Below, piece by piece: positions 9,140-19,350 of a stretch of 64,000 nt of DNA (within the stretch, counting starts at the first letter, position 1; each line of letters starts with the position of its first letter). A program made the translations under genes and the position numbers. A model generated the notes under the pieces. The model ran no database searches. It was not told the DNA's origin and saw only the letters and a list, made by a program, of their open reading frames with translations. The stretch covers positions 620,001 through 684,000 of the forward strand of contig NZ_JAEIOI010000001.1 in NCBI RefSeq assembly GCF_021375795.1. The letters run 5' to 3'. Source of the stretch: Pseudomonas anguilliseptica (GTDB lineage Bacteria; Pseudomonadota; Gammaproteobacteria; Pseudomonadales; Pseudomonadaceae).

Positions 9140-10134
9140 GCGGCCACCCCTTCTCCATTGTTATGCCGTTCGCTGAGAAACTCGCGAACGTTGGCGCACT
9201 GCGCGTCCGTACTGTCCAGACGATTGAATTGGGCGCGAAACTCCTTGGCGCCCGGCAAGGTTGCGAGATACCAGCTGACATGTTTGCGGGCAATCCGCAC
9301 GCCCATCACATCGCCGTAGAAGGCGTGCAGGGCTGTCAGATGTTCAAGCAGAATGCGTTCCACCTCGGCCAGACCCGGTGCCGGCAACTGCTCGCCGGTA
9401 CGCAGGTAGTGCTCGATTTCACGGAATATCCACGGCCGGCCCTGAGCTGCGCGGCCGATCAGCAGGCCGTCGGCACCAGTGGCGGCCAATACGGCTTTGG
9501 CCTTCTGCGGCGAGTCGATATCGCCGTTGGCCAGCACCGGAATCGATACCGCCTGTTTGATCGCGGCGATGGTCTCGTACTCGGCCTCGCCCATGTACAG
9601 GTCGGCGCGGGTGCGGCCATGTACGGCCAGGGCGACAATGCCGGCGTCTTCGGCGATTTTCGCCACGTTGATGCCGTTCTTGTTTTCGCGGTCCCAACCG
9701 GTGCGGATCTTCAGGGTCACCGGCACGTCCACCGCAGCGACCACGGCCTGAAGGATGTCACGCACCAGTTGTTCGTCTTTCAGCAGGGCGGAGCCGGCAG
9801 CCTTGTTGCAGACCTTCTTGGCCGGGCAGCCCATGTTGATGTCGATGATCTGCGCGCCCATCTCCACGTTGCGCCGCGCCGCTTCGGCGAGCATCTCGGG
9901 ATCACCACCGGCGATCTGTACCGAGCGGGGCTCGGGATCACCGTTGTGAATCATGCGTAGGCTCGACTTGCGGGTGTTCCACAGGCGCACATCGCTGGTG
10001 ACCATTTCCGACACCACCAGACCTGCGCCCATGCGCTTGCACAGCTGGCGAAACGGCTGGTCTGTGACGCCCGCCATGGGGGCGAGGATCAGCGAGTTTG
10101 GCAATGTGTAGGGGCCGATGCGTAGCGCCGACAT
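9136..10134 (-). CDS. dusB: tRNA-dihydrouridine synthase B
   Basis: FMN-dependent reductase making dihydrouridine in tRNA. 332 residues from the preferred start MSALRIGPYTLPN, which has AGGGA a suitable distance upstream; the longer frame to 10170 has no matching N-terminus. TIM-barrel motifs include LAPMAGVTDQPFRQL, the catalytic-Cys motif NMGCPAKKVCNKAAGSALL, LKIRTGWD, VHGRTR and ANGDIDSP. It overlaps fis by four bases; dusB-fis is a conserved operon in gammaproteobacteria. Confidence 0.95.
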   Translation of the reverse strand: MSALRIGPYTLPNSLILAPMAGVTDQPFRQLCKRMGAGLVVSEMVTSDVRLWNTRKSSLRMIHNGDPEPRSVQIAGGDPEMLAEAARRNVEMGAQIIDINMGCPAKKVCNKAAGSALLKDEQLVRDILQAVVAAVDVPVTLKIRTGWDRENKNGINVAKIAEDAGIVALAVHGRTRADLYMGEAEYETIAAIKQAVSIPVLANGDIDSPQKAKAVLAATGADGLLIGRAAQGRPWIFREIEHYLRTGEQLPAPGLAEVERILLEHLTALHAFYGDVMGVRIARKHVSWYLATLPGAKEFRAQFNRLDSTDAQCANVREFLSERHNNGEGVAA

Positions 10135-10313
10135 AGGGCTTCCCTGCTCAAGAGACCTGCTGTTGAACAAATAGGAGAGTGCGAAAAAGGGTGGGCATGA
10201 TACCCGCTCTGGATGACCGGAGAAAGGCTGTTTTGAACAAATTCTGAACAGCTGCGGGCTTATCGCGAAGGGTTTGGTTGTGGCGGATTTTCAAGCAATC
10301 CGCCGCGTGCAGG

Positions 10314-11669
10314 CTATTCCGGGGAGTGGAAGCTCAGGCTGTAGTTCACCGCCTGGGTGCCGGGGTCAAGGATGTCCAGGGATATGTGAATAGGCGTCTG
10401 CGGCGGCATTTCCGCGTTGCCGGCCAGCTCGCCAGCGAGGTATTCGCTGGGCTTGAAACGGCGGCTGGCGAGCAGTTGGCCGTTGATGTCGGCGAAGCGC
10501 ATTTCCAGCAGCGGGAAGGGCTGGGAGAACGCCGCGCGGTTGTAGAGGATGGCGTCAACCACCAGGGCGCCGCTGAATTCCGGGTGGCTGCGCACCACCA
10601 GGTTGCTGCTCTTGATCTGGGCGATATCGACCTTGGACGGCAGCTGGCAACCGACCGCCGGGCAGAGCTGTTCGAACCAGGGGCGGTACTGATCCTGGCG
10701 GGCCAGTTCGTCGAAGTGATACATCACGTACTGCCCGGCCAGGGCGCTGGCCCCAATCAGGTTCAACAGGCCCCAGCCGATCCAGCGGCCCCAGGGTTTC
10801 TGTGGTTGTTGCCAGGCCAGTTGCAACGGCTCGTCATCCAGCTCGAAGAGGTGGTCGTCGCGCAGCTCGGGTTCACTGCGCGCGGTCTTCTTCGTGGTGA
10901 TCGGTGCTGTCTCGTCGTCATCGTCACGCAGGGCGCTGAACGGTTTGCGCTCGGCGTGCAGCTCGATGTGTTCGATCTCCGGCTCGGGCGGCGCGGCGCG
11001 GCGGTCGGTGGCGCTGAGGTTGAGCGGCGGTTCGGTTGCCGGTAGCGAAAAGGCCTCGGGCGCTGCAGCAACCGGCTCAGCCGGGCTGGGCGCGCGTGCT
11101 GCTGCCGGTGAGATCCGGGGCGGGCGCTCGTCCTGCAAGGTCAGGCTGGCGGTGGGCTTGGGTTGCTCGTCCTGCAGCAGGGCTTCGGCCCAGCGCTCGT
11201 CGAGCGGGTCATGCTCGGCAGGTTCCGGAGTGAGGAAGGTTTCGCTGTATTTGGGCGCGTTATCAATCGCCAGAAACTGTTTCGACAGTTGCTGTTCCTG
11301 GGCTTCAAGCTTGGCCAGCTCCTCATCCAGGTCGAGGCTGTCGAGATCCAGGTCGTCGTGAATCCACAGGGTGTCGCTGGCTTTACTGCTGGCCGGCGCC
11401 GCCGGTATTGCGGGCGCGGTGCTGGGCATAACCGGGCGCGGCGCGGGCGGCACGGACGGTTTGCTCGGCTGTGGAGTCGGTGTTGGCGCGGCCACTGGCA
11501 TGGCGGTGGACGGCAGTTGCTGGCCCTGCTTGCGCAACTGCTGCGCGGCATTGAACACGTGCAGGCAGGCTCCGCAGCGCACGGCACCATGGGCGGCACC
11601 CAGCTGCGTGAGGTTCACGCGAAAGCTGGTGCGGCAATGGGGGCACTGGGTGACGAAGCTCTGGGTCAT
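10314..11669 (-). CDS. Zinc-ribbon (MJ0042) and DUF3426 membrane-anchored protein
   Basis: 451 residues, function unknown. The N-terminus holds an MJ0042-type zinc ribbon with CPHC (9-12) and CGAC (33-36). Then comes a long, low-complexity Pro/Ala/Glu-rich linker to about residue 285. One transmembrane segment (WIGWGLLNLIGASALAGQYV) follows, then a C-terminal DUF3426 domain, presumably periplasmic. It lies between dusB and prmA in the same place as in P. aeruginosa (PA4851, from memory). The spacing to prmA (75 bases) allows cotranscription. The linker is poorly conserved in the family, so its length is not diagnostic. Confidence 0.8.
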   Translation of the reverse strand: MTQSFVTQCPHCRTSFRVNLTQLGAAHGAVRCGACLHVFNAAQQLRKQGQQLPSTAMPVAAPTPTPQPSKPSVPPAPRPVMPSTAPAIPAAPASSKASDTLWIHDDLDLDSLDLDEELAKLEAQEQQLSKQFLAIDNAPKYSETFLTPEPAEHDPLDERWAEALLQDEQPKPTASLTLQDERPPRISPAAARAPSPAEPVAAAPEAFSLPATEPPLNLSATDRRAAPPEPEIEHIELHAERKPFSALRDDDDETAPITTKKTARSEPELRDDHLFELDDEPLQLAWQQPQKPWGRWIGWGLLNLIGASALAGQYVMYHFDELARQDQYRPWFEQLCPAVGCQLPSKVDIAQIKSSNLVVRSHPEFSGALVVDAILYNRAAFSQPFPLLEMRFADINGQLLASRRFKPSEYLAGELAGNAEMPPQTPIHISLDILDPGTQAVNYSLSFHSPE

Positions 11670-11744
11670 GCGGCGGTCCGGTTGAACAAGGCGGCTAGTC
11701 TAACGCAAGTGCTCGCTAATGCAGCAGCTGTGCGCGGTGGCCGG

Positions 11745-12623
11745 TTAGCGGCGTACGCCGCTGATGCGTACCCAGCCGTCTTTAACAGCGGTCGGGTCGA
11801 GGATAAAAGCGTCGTCGTAGGCAGCGCGCACCTCGTCAGCCTGTTCGGCCAGAATCCCCGACAGGGCCAGGCGGCCGCCGGGTTTGACCAAGGCGGTGAT
11901 CTGCGCAGCCAACGCCACCAGCGGGCCGGCGAGGATATTGGCAACCACCACGTCGGCCTGCTCCTGTGGCATATCGGCCGGCAGGAAGACCGGGAAGCGC
12001 GCTGGGTCGATACCGTTGCGCCCGGCGTTGTCGCGCGAGGCTTCCAGGGCTTGTGGGTCAATATCGGTGCCGACGGCAGTGGGGGCGCCGAGCAGCAGGG
12101 CGGCAATCGCCAGAATGCCCGAGCCGCAGCCGAAATCGATCACGCTGCAATCCTGCAGGTGCTGGCCATCCAGCCACTCCAGGCACAGCGCGGTGGTCGG
12201 GTGGGTGCCGGTGCCGAACGCCAGGCCCGGATCAAGCAGCAGGTTGACGGCGTCTGGCTCCGGTGCGGCGTGCCAGCTCGGCACGATCCACAGGCGCTGG
12301 CCGAAACGCATGGGTTGGAAACCGTCCATCCAGCTGCGTTCCCAGTCCTGGTCGGCGATCACTTCGGCCTGGTGCTCCGGCAGCTCAGTGCCGGTCAGCA
12401 GCTGCAGGTGGGCAAATACCGCATTGGCGTCGGTATCGGCTTCGAACAGGGCGAGCAGGTGGGTGTGTGACCACAGCGGTGTGGTGCCCAGGTCCGGCTC
12501 GAAAATCGGCTGGTCTTCGGCGTCCATAAAGGTCACCGAGACGGCGCCGACTTCCAGCAACGCATCTTCGTAGGTTTCCGCCTGCTCCGGGGTGATGGCG
12601 AGACGAACTTGTAACCAGGGCAT
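11745..12623 (-). CDS. prmA: Ribosomal protein L11 methyltransferase
   Basis: SAM-dependent trimethylation of ribosomal protein L11. 292 residues, the family length, from [16 protein letters not shown] with GAGG about 8 bases upstream; the longer frame to 12701 is not supported. The N-terminal substrate-recognition domain is followed by the Rossmann methyltransferase core with [28 protein letters not shown] (SAM binding) and [10 protein letters not shown]. It lies downstream of accC but is separated by 280 bases holding a terminator and a hairpin repeat, so it is probably transcribed separately. Confidence 0.95.
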   Translation of the reverse strand: MPWLQVRLAITPEQAETYEDALLEVGAVSVTFMDAEDQPIFEPDLGTTPLWSHTHLLALFEADTDANAVFAHLQLLTGTELPEHQAEVIADQDWERSWMDGFQPMRFGQRLWIVPSWHAAPEPDAVNLLLDPGLAFGTGTHPTTALCLEWLDGQHLQDCSVIDFGCGSGILAIAALLLGAPTAVGTDIDPQALEASRDNAGRNGIDPARFPVFLPADMPQEQADVVVANILAGPLVALAAQITALVKPGGRLALSGILAEQADEVRAAYDDAFILDPTAVKDGWVRISGVRR

Positions 12624-12723
12624 GGGGAAACCTCGTGAACACTGTGGCAGGGCGCTGCAAATTGGCGCGCAGCTTACTTGAAGCGGTGGTGCGGCTGCCA
12701 CCGCTGACGGTCGACAGAAACGA

Positions 12724-12749
12724 CAAAGGCTGCCGAATGGCAGCCTTTG
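12724..12749. terminator. Hairpin terminator between accC and prmA
   Basis: CAAAGGCTGCC-GAAT-GGCAGCCTTTG is a perfect 11-bp stem with a 4-base loop. On the minus strand it follows accC, with TCGTTTCT after the stem; on the plus strand TTT follows. It lies between the accC stop and the prmA start and probably ends or attenuates the aroQ-accB-accC transcript. Confidence 0.6.
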
Positions 12750-12788
12750 TTTAGCATTTCAGTCATGACCGCGCGAGCTAGAGCGGGA

Positions 12789-12855
12789 CAAGGCAAAAAC
12801 GGCTGGGGAAGCGGAGTTTACGTCTGTAAATGAGCATTCCTCAGCCGTTTTTAAC
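12789..12855. repeat. Hairpin-forming repeat, copy 1 (core)
   Basis: The outer arms 12795-12810 and 12837-12852 match at 15 of 16 positions (AAAAACGGCTGrGGAA). An inner stem TTTAC-GTCT-GTAAA lies at 12817-12830. The sequence is clearly related to the reverse complement of 32820-32958: both carry CAAGGCAAAAA, GCGGAG and TGTAAAT in the same order. The full element probably extends from about 12765 to 12900, but its ends are degenerate here. With T runs on both sides it could also terminate transcription both ways. Confidence 0.7.
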
Positions 12856-12903
12856 ACCCCTTTCTTTTATCGAGATGGGCCGACGCGCAGCAGGTTATGG
12901 GGC

Positions 12904-14253
12904 TTAGTGCTTATCCATACCCAGTTTTTTCTCCAGGTAGTGGATATTCACACCGCCCTTGCAGAAGCCTTTGTCACGGACCAGATCGCGGTGCAGGGGC
13001 ACGTTGGTCTTGATGCCGTCGACCACGATTTCATCCAGCGCGTTGCGCATGCGGGCCATGGCCTCATCGCGGTCCTTGCCATAGGTGATGATCTTGCCGA
13101 TCAGCGAGTCGTAGTGCGGTGGCACGTTGTAGCCGCTGTACAGGTGCGAGTCCATCCGCACACCGTTGCCGCCTGGCGCGTGGAAGTGCTTTACCTTGCC
13201 AGGGCAGGGCATGAAGTTATCCGGGTCTTCGGCGTTGATTCGGCATTCCAGCGAGTGGCCGCGAATCACTACGTCACTCTGCTTGAACGACAGCTTGTTG
13301 CCTGCGGCGATGCTGAGCATCTCCTTGACGATGTCGATGCCGGTGACCATTTCCGAAACCGGGTGCTCAACCTGCACGCGGGTGTTCATCTCGATAAAAT
13401 AGAAGCGACCGTCTTCGTAGAGGAACTCGAAGGTGCCGGCACCGCGATAACCGATCTCGATGCAGGCATCGACGCAGCGTTGCAGCACTTCGGCGCGGGC
13501 TTTTTCATCGATGCCCGGAGCTGGCGCTTCTTCCAGCACCTTCTGGTGGCGGCGTTGCAGCGAGCAGTCGCGGTCACCCAGGTGGATGGCGTTGCCCTGG
13601 CCGTCGGAGATGACCTGGACTTCCACGTGGCGTGGGTTGCCGAGGAACTTCTCCAGATAGACCATCGGGTTGCCGAACACCGAACCGGCTTCGCTGCGGG
13701 TCAGCCTGGCCGATTTGATCAGGTCTTCTTCCTTGTACACCACGCGCATGCCGCGACCACCGCCGCCGCCAGCGGCTTTGATGATCACCGGGTAACCGAC
13801 TTCGCGGGCAATCTGCAGGGCGGTTTCTTCGTCTTCCGGCAGTGGGCCGTCGGAACCAGGCACTACCGGTACACCGGCGCGCTTCATGGCGTCCTTGGCT
13901 GAGACTTTGTCGCCCATCAGGCGGATGGTCTCGGCTTTCGGGCCGATAAAGGCGAAGCCGGAGTTTTCCACCTGTTCGGCGAAGTCGGCGTTTTCCGCGA
14001 GGAAGCCGTAGCCGGGGTGAATGGCGGTGGCGCCAGTGACTTCAGCGGCGCTGATGATCGCCGGAATATTCAGGTAGGACAGCGCGCCCGAGGCCGGGCC
14101 GATGCACACCGACTCGTCGGCCAGGCCCAAGTGCATCAGTTCGCGGTCAGCGGTGGAATGCACCGCGACGGTCTTGATGCCCAGCTCTTTACAGGCGCGC
14201 AAGACGCGCAGGGCAATCTCGCCGCGGTTGGCGATCAGAACTTTTTCCAACAT
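12904..14253 (-). CDS. accC: Acetyl-CoA carboxylase, biotin carboxylase subunit
   Basis: ATP-dependent carboxylation of the biotin on AccB, first half-reaction of fatty acid synthesis. 449 residues from [20 protein letters not shown]; an upstream ATG at 14274 overlaps accB and is not family-like. GGAG precedes the start. Motifs: the ATP-grasp glycine loop [49 protein letters not shown] (split across the ATP site) and [19 protein letters not shown]. It starts 17 bases after the accB stop, forming the aroQ-accB-accC operon. Confidence 0.97.
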   Translation of the reverse strand: MLEKVLIANRGEIALRVLRACKELGIKTVAVHSTADRELMHLGLADESVCIGPASGALSYLNIPAIISAAEVTGATAIHPGYGFLAENADFAEQVENSGFAFIGPKAETIRLMGDKVSAKDAMKRAGVPVVPGSDGPLPEDEETALQIAREVGYPVIIKAAGGGGGRGMRVVYKEEDLIKSARLTRSEAGSVFGNPMVYLEKFLGNPRHVEVQVISDGQGNAIHLGDRDCSLQRRHQKVLEEAPAPGIDEKARAEVLQRCVDACIEIGYRGAGTFEFLYEDGRFYFIEMNTRVQVEHPVSEMVTGIDIVKEMLSIAAGNKLSFKQSDVVIRGHSLECRINAEDPDNFMPCPGKVKHFHAPGGNGVRMDSHLYSGYNVPPHYDSLIGKIITYGKDRDEAMARMRNALDEIVVDGIKTNVPLHRDLVRDKGFCKGGVNIHYLEKKLGMDKH

Positions 14254-14270
14254 CGCAGGCTCTCCGCGGA

Positions 14271-14732
14271 TCAAACGATGGTGAACAGAGGTTGATCGTA
14301 TTCCACCGGCTGGCCGTTCTCGCCCAGGATGGATTCGATCACGCCGCTGGTTTCGGCCTCGATATGGTTCATCATCTTCATCGCTTCAACGATGCAGAGA
14401 ATGTCGCCTTTCTTCACGCTCTGCCCGACTTCGACGAAGTTGGCCGCAGTTGGGCCTGAAGCGCGGTAGAAGGTGCCGACCATCGGCGAACGCACCACGG
14501 TGCCATTCAGTTTGGCAGCAGCCGGTGCGGCAGCTTCGGCAGCTACCGGGGCGGCAGCCACTGGCGCAGCGGCCGGGGCAGGGGCCTGGGCATACACCGG
14601 CTGTTGCATAAAGGCCGGTTGCTTGCTGTGGCGGCTGATGCGCACGGACTCTTCGCCTTCGCGAATCTCCAGCTCGTCGATACCGGATTCTTCCAGCAGC
14701 TCGATCAGTTTTTTGACTTTACGAATATCCAT
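14271..14732 (-). CDS. accB: Biotin carboxyl carrier protein of acetyl-CoA carboxylase
   Basis: Carries biotin between the carboxylase and carboxyltransferase. 153 residues. The N-terminal dimerisation segment [20 protein letters not shown] is followed by an Ala/Pro-rich flexible linker (about 45-72). The C-terminal biotinyl domain has the acceptor Lys119 in the invariant EAMKMMN. It lies 22 bases after aroQ and 17 before accC. Confidence 0.97.
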   Translation of the reverse strand: MDIRKVKKLIELLEESGIDELEIREGEESVRISRHSKQPAFMQQPVYAQAPAPAAAPVAAAPVAAEAAAPAAAKLNGTVVRSPMVGTFYRASGPTAANFVEVGQSVKKGDILCIVEAMKMMNHIEAETSGVIESILGENGQPVEYDQPLFTIV

Positions 14733-14754
14733 AGTGGTTCAACTCCCGGTGAGG

Positions 14755-15204
14755 TCAGGGACGCTTAAGTTCAAGTTGTTCGAGTGCAGCCTCCAGGGCC
14801 AGTCGGTAACCGCTGGCGCCAAGGCCGCAGATCACTCCCACCGCTACATCGGAAAAGTAGGAGTGATGGCGGAAAGCTTCGCGTTTGTGCACGTTGGACA
14901 AATGCACTTCGATGAATGGGATGCTCACTGCCAGCAATGCGTCACGTAATGCGACGCTGGTGTGAGTAAAAGCGGCAGGATTGATCAGGATAAAGTCGAC
15001 ACCTTCGCCTTTTGCGGCGTGAATACGGTCAATCAGCTCGTATTCGGCATTGCTCTGCAGGTACAGCAGGTGGTGGCCTGCTTCGCGTGCCCGGCGCTCC
15101 AGGTCGAGGTTGATCTGCTCCAGGGTTGTGGCGCCGTAGGTGCCCGGCTCACGGGTGCCGAGCAGGTTGAGGTTGGGGCCGTGCAATACCAGTAGGGTCG
15201 CCAT
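14755..15204 (-). CDS. aroQ: Type II 3-dehydroquinate dehydratase
   Basis: Third step of the shikimate pathway. 149 residues, a dodecameric flavodoxin-like enzyme. Diagnostic motifs: [19 protein letters not shown] (catalytic Tyr of the lid), [16 protein letters not shown] and [19 protein letters not shown] (catalytic His). First gene of the aroQ-accB-accC operon. The 120-base spacer to dsbD must hold its promoter, though no strong hexamers stand out. Confidence 0.97.
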   Translation of the reverse strand: MATLLVLHGPNLNLLGTREPGTYGATTLEQINLDLERRAREAGHHLLYLQSNAEYELIDRIHAAKGEGVDFILINPAAFTHTSVALRDALLAVSIPFIEVHLSNVHKREAFRHHSYFSDVAVGVICGLGASGYRLALEAALEQLELKRP

Positions 15205-15324
15205 GGCGGTGCTTCCTTGTTTTTCTACTGCGCAGGACTATGCCGCGACAGCACGGGGCTGTCCAGTTCTCAGCAATAGTCGACACGATGACCGCAGATT
15301 GCGGCAAATATATGACTCGGGGCG

Positions 15325-17091
15325 TTAAAAACGTTCCCGCGCCGTGTTCAGGCGTGCAGCAAAGGTCTCCGCATCCACCTCACCTACGACACGCAGATCC
15401 AGCCATTCGTCACCCTTGGCGTCGAACAGCAGAAGGGCTGGCGGGCCGAACAGCTGGTAGCGGTCGAGCAGGGCGCGCTGGGCGGGGGTGCTTTCGGTGA
15501 TGTCGAAACGCACCAGTTGATAGTCACCCAGTTGGCGGCCGACTTGCGGTGCGCTGAGCACTTCACGTTCGATTACTTTGCAGCTGATGCACCAGTCGGC
15601 ATACCAGTCGAGCAGCAGCGGTTTGCCGTTGTTTTGTGCCGTGAGCAAGGCTGCATCCAGCTCGGCGGGTGTACTGATGGTTTGCCACTGACCGGATTGC
15701 ACCTGAGTGGCTTCGGCGCTGCTGACCATGCGGCCGAGTGGCCGTAGCGGGTCGTCCTGGCCCTGCAGTGCGCCAACCCAGGCCACCAGTGCGTAGACCA
15801 GCAGGGGCAGGCCGAGCAGTTGCGCGAGTTTCTGGTGATGGGTCTTCGGCGTCAGTTCCAGTACGCCGAGCCACAGTGCGATGCCTGCGGCCAGCAAACC
15901 CCACAACGCCAGGCTGATTGGGCCGGGTACAACGCGCTCGAGCAGCCAGATGGCCACGGCCATCAGCAGTGCGCCGAACAGATTGCGCACGGTGAGCATC
16001 CAGGGGCCAGATTTCGGCAGCAATGCACCGCCACCGACGGCAAACAGCACCAGCGGCGCGCCCATACCCAGGCCTAGGGCCAGCAGTTTGAGACCGCCGC
16101 CCAAGGCATCGCCGCTAGCGCTGATATACAGCAGCGCGCCGGCCAGCGGCGCGGATACGCAGGGCGATACCAGTACGCTGGAGAGTACGCCCAGCGCTGC
16201 CGCGCTGAAAATCGTGCCGCCGTGTAGGCGTTGGCTCAGGCGCTGTAGTCGGCCGTCGATTGCTGCCGGCAGGCGTAGTTCAAGAAAGCCCAGGCTGGCC
16301 GCGCCGAACAGCGCGAAGAAGATCGCAAACGGCACTAACACCCAGGGCGATTGCAAGCGTGCCTGCAAGTTGAGTTCGGCGCCGAACAGGCCCATCAGTG
16401 CGCCAAGGATGGCAAAGCTCAGGGCCATCGGCAGCACGTAGGCCAGCGACAGCACCAGGCTGCGCATGCCGCCCGGCTGGCCGCGCAGTACCACGCCGGT
16501 GAGGATCGGCAGCATCGGCAGTACGCAGGGGGTGAAGGTCAGTGCCAGGCCGCCGAGGAAGAACAGCGCCAGGTCCGTCCAGCTCCACGGCTGGGCTGCA
16601 TCGGTTGCAGGATTGCCAGCACTTGCGCCGCCGCCAATCGCCAGTACTTCGGTCTCTGGGGGGTAGCACAGGCCTTTGTCGGCGCAGCCCTGGTAGCTGA
16701 CGCTGAGGGAGAAGGGGCGATTGTCCGGGTTGTTGACCGGCACCTCGACATCCAGCACTTCGTAATACACCTCGACATCGCCGAAGTACTCATCATGCTT
16801 GGCCTTCCCGGCCGGCAGCACGGCCTGACCCAAGTTTATAGCGGCCGGCTCGCTGCTAAAGCCGAAGCGGTGCTTATAGAGGTAGTAACCCTCAGCAGCG
16901 ACAAAGCGCAGCTTCACCGACTCACTGGAACTGCTGATCAGACTCAGCTTGAACGCCTCGCGCACCGGCAGGAAATCGGCGCTGTTGTTCAGTGGCGCAC
17001 CCAGTTGTGCGGGCACGGGCGGCTTGTCGAACAGGCCGGCACTGGCCGGCAGGACGACGAGAAGCAGAAGCAGACTGAGAAAACGGTGCAT
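15325..17091 (-). CDS. dsbD: Thiol:disulfide interchange protein DsbD
   Basis: Moves electrons from cytoplasmic thioredoxin to the periplasm. 588 residues from MHRFLSLLLLLVVLPASAG, a signal peptide; frames starting upstream at 17124 add a non-family leader. Order: N-terminal periplasmic domain with the CADKGLC cysteine pair; an eight-helix membrane domain with the redox cysteines in TFTPCVLPMLP and VSPCVSAPLAG; a C-terminal thioredoxin domain with WYADWCISCK. In P. aeruginosa the equivalent gene near aroQ is called dipZ (from memory). It is followed on the plus-strand side by a chemoreceptor gene. Confidence 0.95.
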   Translation of the reverse strand: MHRFLSLLLLLVVLPASAGLFDKPPVPAQLGAPLNNSADFLPVREAFKLSLISSSSESVKLRFVAAEGYYLYKHRFGFSSEPAAINLGQAVLPAGKAKHDEYFGDVEVYYEVLDVEVPVNNPDNRPFSLSVSYQGCADKGLCYPPETEVLAIGGGASAGNPATDAAQPWSWTDLALFFLGGLALTFTPCVLPMLPILTGVVLRGQPGGMRSLVLSLAYVLPMALSFAILGALMGLFGAELNLQARLQSPWVLVPFAIFFALFGAASLGFLELRLPAAIDGRLQRLSQRLHGGTIFSAAALGVLSSVLVSPCVSAPLAGALLYISASGDALGGGLKLLALGLGMGAPLVLFAVGGGALLPKSGPWMLTVRNLFGALLMAVAIWLLERVVPGPISLALWGLLAAGIALWLGVLELTPKTHHQKLAQLLGLPLLVYALVAWVGALQGQDDPLRPLGRMVSSAEATQVQSGQWQTISTPAELDAALLTAQNNGKPLLLDWYADWCISCKVIEREVLSAPQVGRQLGDYQLVRFDITESTPAQRALLDRYQLFGPPALLLFDAKGDEWLDLRVVGEVDAETFAARLNTARERF

Positions 17092-17189
17092 GGCAGGCTC
17101 GCGAAGCGGGAGTCGCCGCATCATAGCGGAGGCGTATAGCCCCGCGCATGCCCCAGCCTGTAAACGGTCTTGTCGAACGGCCGGATGGC

Positions 17190-17208
17190 GCGCGGCAGAT
17201 TGCCGCGC
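17190..17208 (-). terminator. GC-rich hairpin downstream of the chemoreceptor gene
   Basis: GCGCGGCA-GAT-TGCCGCGC forms a perfect 8-bp stem about 10 bases past the stop at 17219. No U tract follows on the minus strand, so it is a weak or factor-assisted terminator at best. Confidence 0.35.
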
Positions 17209-17218
17209 CTAAGTGTGT

Positions 17219-19183
17219 TCAGACACGAAAGGCTTGCACCGCCGTATGCAACTGGCCACCCAATTGCTGCAAATGTTCACCTTGTTGGCGGCCCTCGCCG
17301 ATGCGTTGCAGGTTGTCGCTGCCGAGGCTGTGGATGCGCTCGCTATGCCCGCGAATTTCGCTGACTGCGCCGCTCTGCTGGGCGGTGGCATCGGCGATGC
17401 GCTCGGCCATGCTGGCGATGGTGCGGATTGCCGCGACGATTTCATCCAGCGCGCCATCGGCGGCTTCGGCCTGGCTGGCGGTGGTTTCGGCGTGCTCGAC
17501 CTGAGTGCGCATGGCCTGTACCGATTGCAGCGCGGCCTGCTGCAGGCGGCCGATCAACTCTTGAATCTGTGCGGTGGCGCCGCTGGTGCGTTGCGACAGC
17601 GAGCGCACTTCATCGGCAACCACGGCAAAACCGCGGCCCAGTTCGCCGGCCCGCGCGGCTTCGATAGCGGCATTTAATGCGAGCAGATTGGTCTGTTCGG
17701 CGATGCCGCGAATCACCGTCAGCACATTGCCGATGGTCGCGGTTTCCTCGGCCAGGCGTTCGATGGCCTGGGCGTTGCCTTGCACCTCATCAACCAGCGC
17801 ATGCAGGCCGGTCAGGCTGTGGCCGATCACCTGTTGGCCCTGCTCCAGGGCACGGTTGGCATCGCGACTGGCGTCAGCGGCCTGGCTGGCATCGCCGGCC
17901 ACTTGTTGAATAGTGGTCTGCAACTCGCCGAGTGCATCGCGAATCTGCGCAGTATCGCCGGCCTGGCGTTCTGCGCCGTCGTGCAGGCCGCCACTGAGTT
18001 CGGCCAGGGTGCGGCTGGAGCCAACCACCTGTTCGGCATGCTGGCGAATGGTGCCGACCAGGTCCACCAGGTAGGCGCGCAGGCGGTTCAGGGACTCCTC
18101 GATATCACGCAGTTCGTGGGTGCGTGACTTGAGATGGATGTCATCGGCGAAGTCGCCGGCAGCCCAGGCGGATAGGGCTGGAACCAGGCGCTCAAGCACG
18201 CGGGTGAGGCGTCGCTGGATGGTGTCGATGATCAGTGCGATCAACAAGATCAGGCCGATCATCAGGCCGAGGATCAGCTGCACTTCGCCCTGGATGCGTC
18301 CGTGCTCGGCGCGTACCAGGGGCTCCAGCGCTGCCAGCGCCTGCTGCACCTGGTCGATCTGCGTGCGTGTGCTGCTGGCCAGTGCACTGCGTTGTTCGAT
18401 CAGACTGCGGGTGCGTTGCAGTTCGGCCGGGTAGCGGCTGGTCAGGCTGTTCAAGTCGCGTTTGAGAGCAACGCCACGGTCTTCAGCCTGGCTGTTCTCG
18501 CTGCCGGCATCCAGGCCCAGCAAATCGGCAAAGGCGTTGCCGGGTGTCGGGTTAGCGTCGGCTACGCCGAGTAGAGGAAGTTCGCTGAGCGTCTGAACCT
18601 GTTTGCCAAGGGCAGCCAGCTCACGTTCAACTTCACTGGCCAGCTCGCTGCGGCCACTGCGTACCAGCTTGTCGCGGGCATGCGCCAGGCGCGTCAGGTG
18701 GCGCGCGGCGTTGAACAGCGGGCGCCGATAGCTGGCCGCGGCGCTGGCCTCGCTGCTATCAGCGTATTGCGCCAGTTGCTCAAGGGTGGCGTCGATTTCT
18801 CGCTCGGCTTGCAAGAGCAGGCCTTGCGGGTCAGCGGAGAGCTTGCCGGCGGCCAGCAGCTCATTGGCACTGAACGCGCTGAGTGCGGCCAGGCTGGGGC
18901 GCAGGTCGCTGGCCAACTGGGCGGGCAGTTCATCCAGCGCGTGCTCAAGGTTGCCCAGCGCTTGCAGGGCGGCGCTATGACGCAAGGCGTCGCCGTTTTC
19001 CAGGTAGGCGTTGATGTTCTGTGCCACATCGTCCTGGAACTGCTGCGACAGGCTCAGGTAGCGCGCCATCAGCAGGTAGGGGCGCTCCAGGGCGCGCTGC
19101 GACCACCAGAGTGTGACGGCCAGGGCCACACAGACGGTGACCAGCAGCAGGGTGTTGAGGTTGGTAAGGGATTTCAGGCGCAT
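17219..19183 (-). CDS. ctpL: Methyl-accepting chemotaxis protein, CtpL-like
   Basis: 654-residue transmembrane chemoreceptor. TM1 lies about 11-28, a long all-helical periplasmic ligand domain about 30-300, TM2 301-322, and HAMP about 323-375. The signalling domain has the invariant hairpin tip [23 protein letters not shown]. It ends HTAVQAFRV, without a CheR-tethering pentapeptide. In P. aeruginosa the gene between dsbD and gcbA is CtpL, a receptor for phosphate (through PstS) and chlorinated compounds. Symbol transferred on synteny and architecture; ligand specificity cannot be read from the sequence. Confidence 0.75.
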   Translation of the reverse strand: MRLKSLTNLNTLLLVTVCVALAVTLWWSQRALERPYLLMARYLSLSQQFQDDVAQNINAYLENGDALRHSAALQALGNLEHALDELPAQLASDLRPSLAALSAFSANELLAAGKLSADPQGLLLQAEREIDATLEQLAQYADSSEASAAASYRRPLFNAARHLTRLAHARDKLVRSGRSELASEVERELAALGKQVQTLSELPLLGVADANPTPGNAFADLLGLDAGSENSQAEDRGVALKRDLNSLTSRYPAELQRTRSLIEQRSALASSTRTQIDQVQQALAALEPLVRAEHGRIQGEVQLILGLMIGLILLIALIIDTIQRRLTRVLERLVPALSAWAAGDFADDIHLKSRTHELRDIEESLNRLRAYLVDLVGTIRQHAEQVVGSSRTLAELSGGLHDGAERQAGDTAQIRDALGELQTTIQQVAGDASQAADASRDANRALEQGQQVIGHSLTGLHALVDEVQGNAQAIERLAEETATIGNVLTVIRGIAEQTNLLALNAAIEAARAGELGRGFAVVADEVRSLSQRTSGATAQIQELIGRLQQAALQSVQAMRTQVEHAETTASQAEAADGALDEIVAAIRTIASMAERIADATAQQSGAVSEIRGHSERIHSLGSDNLQRIGEGRQQGEHLQQLGGQLHTAVQAFRV

Positions 19184-19350
19184 GGGGCTCGACCGACAGC
19201 GAACGGTTCCAGCCGCGACGGATGCGTCAGGGCGGCTGCTAAGCCTCAGAATTTATTGCTTTTTCGTGACCGTAATATGACGCCGCCGACTGCGTCACAG
19301 TTCTCCGTCGATGGGAAGACGGATGGCGCGGCCAGGTGGCCGCGTCAGGC

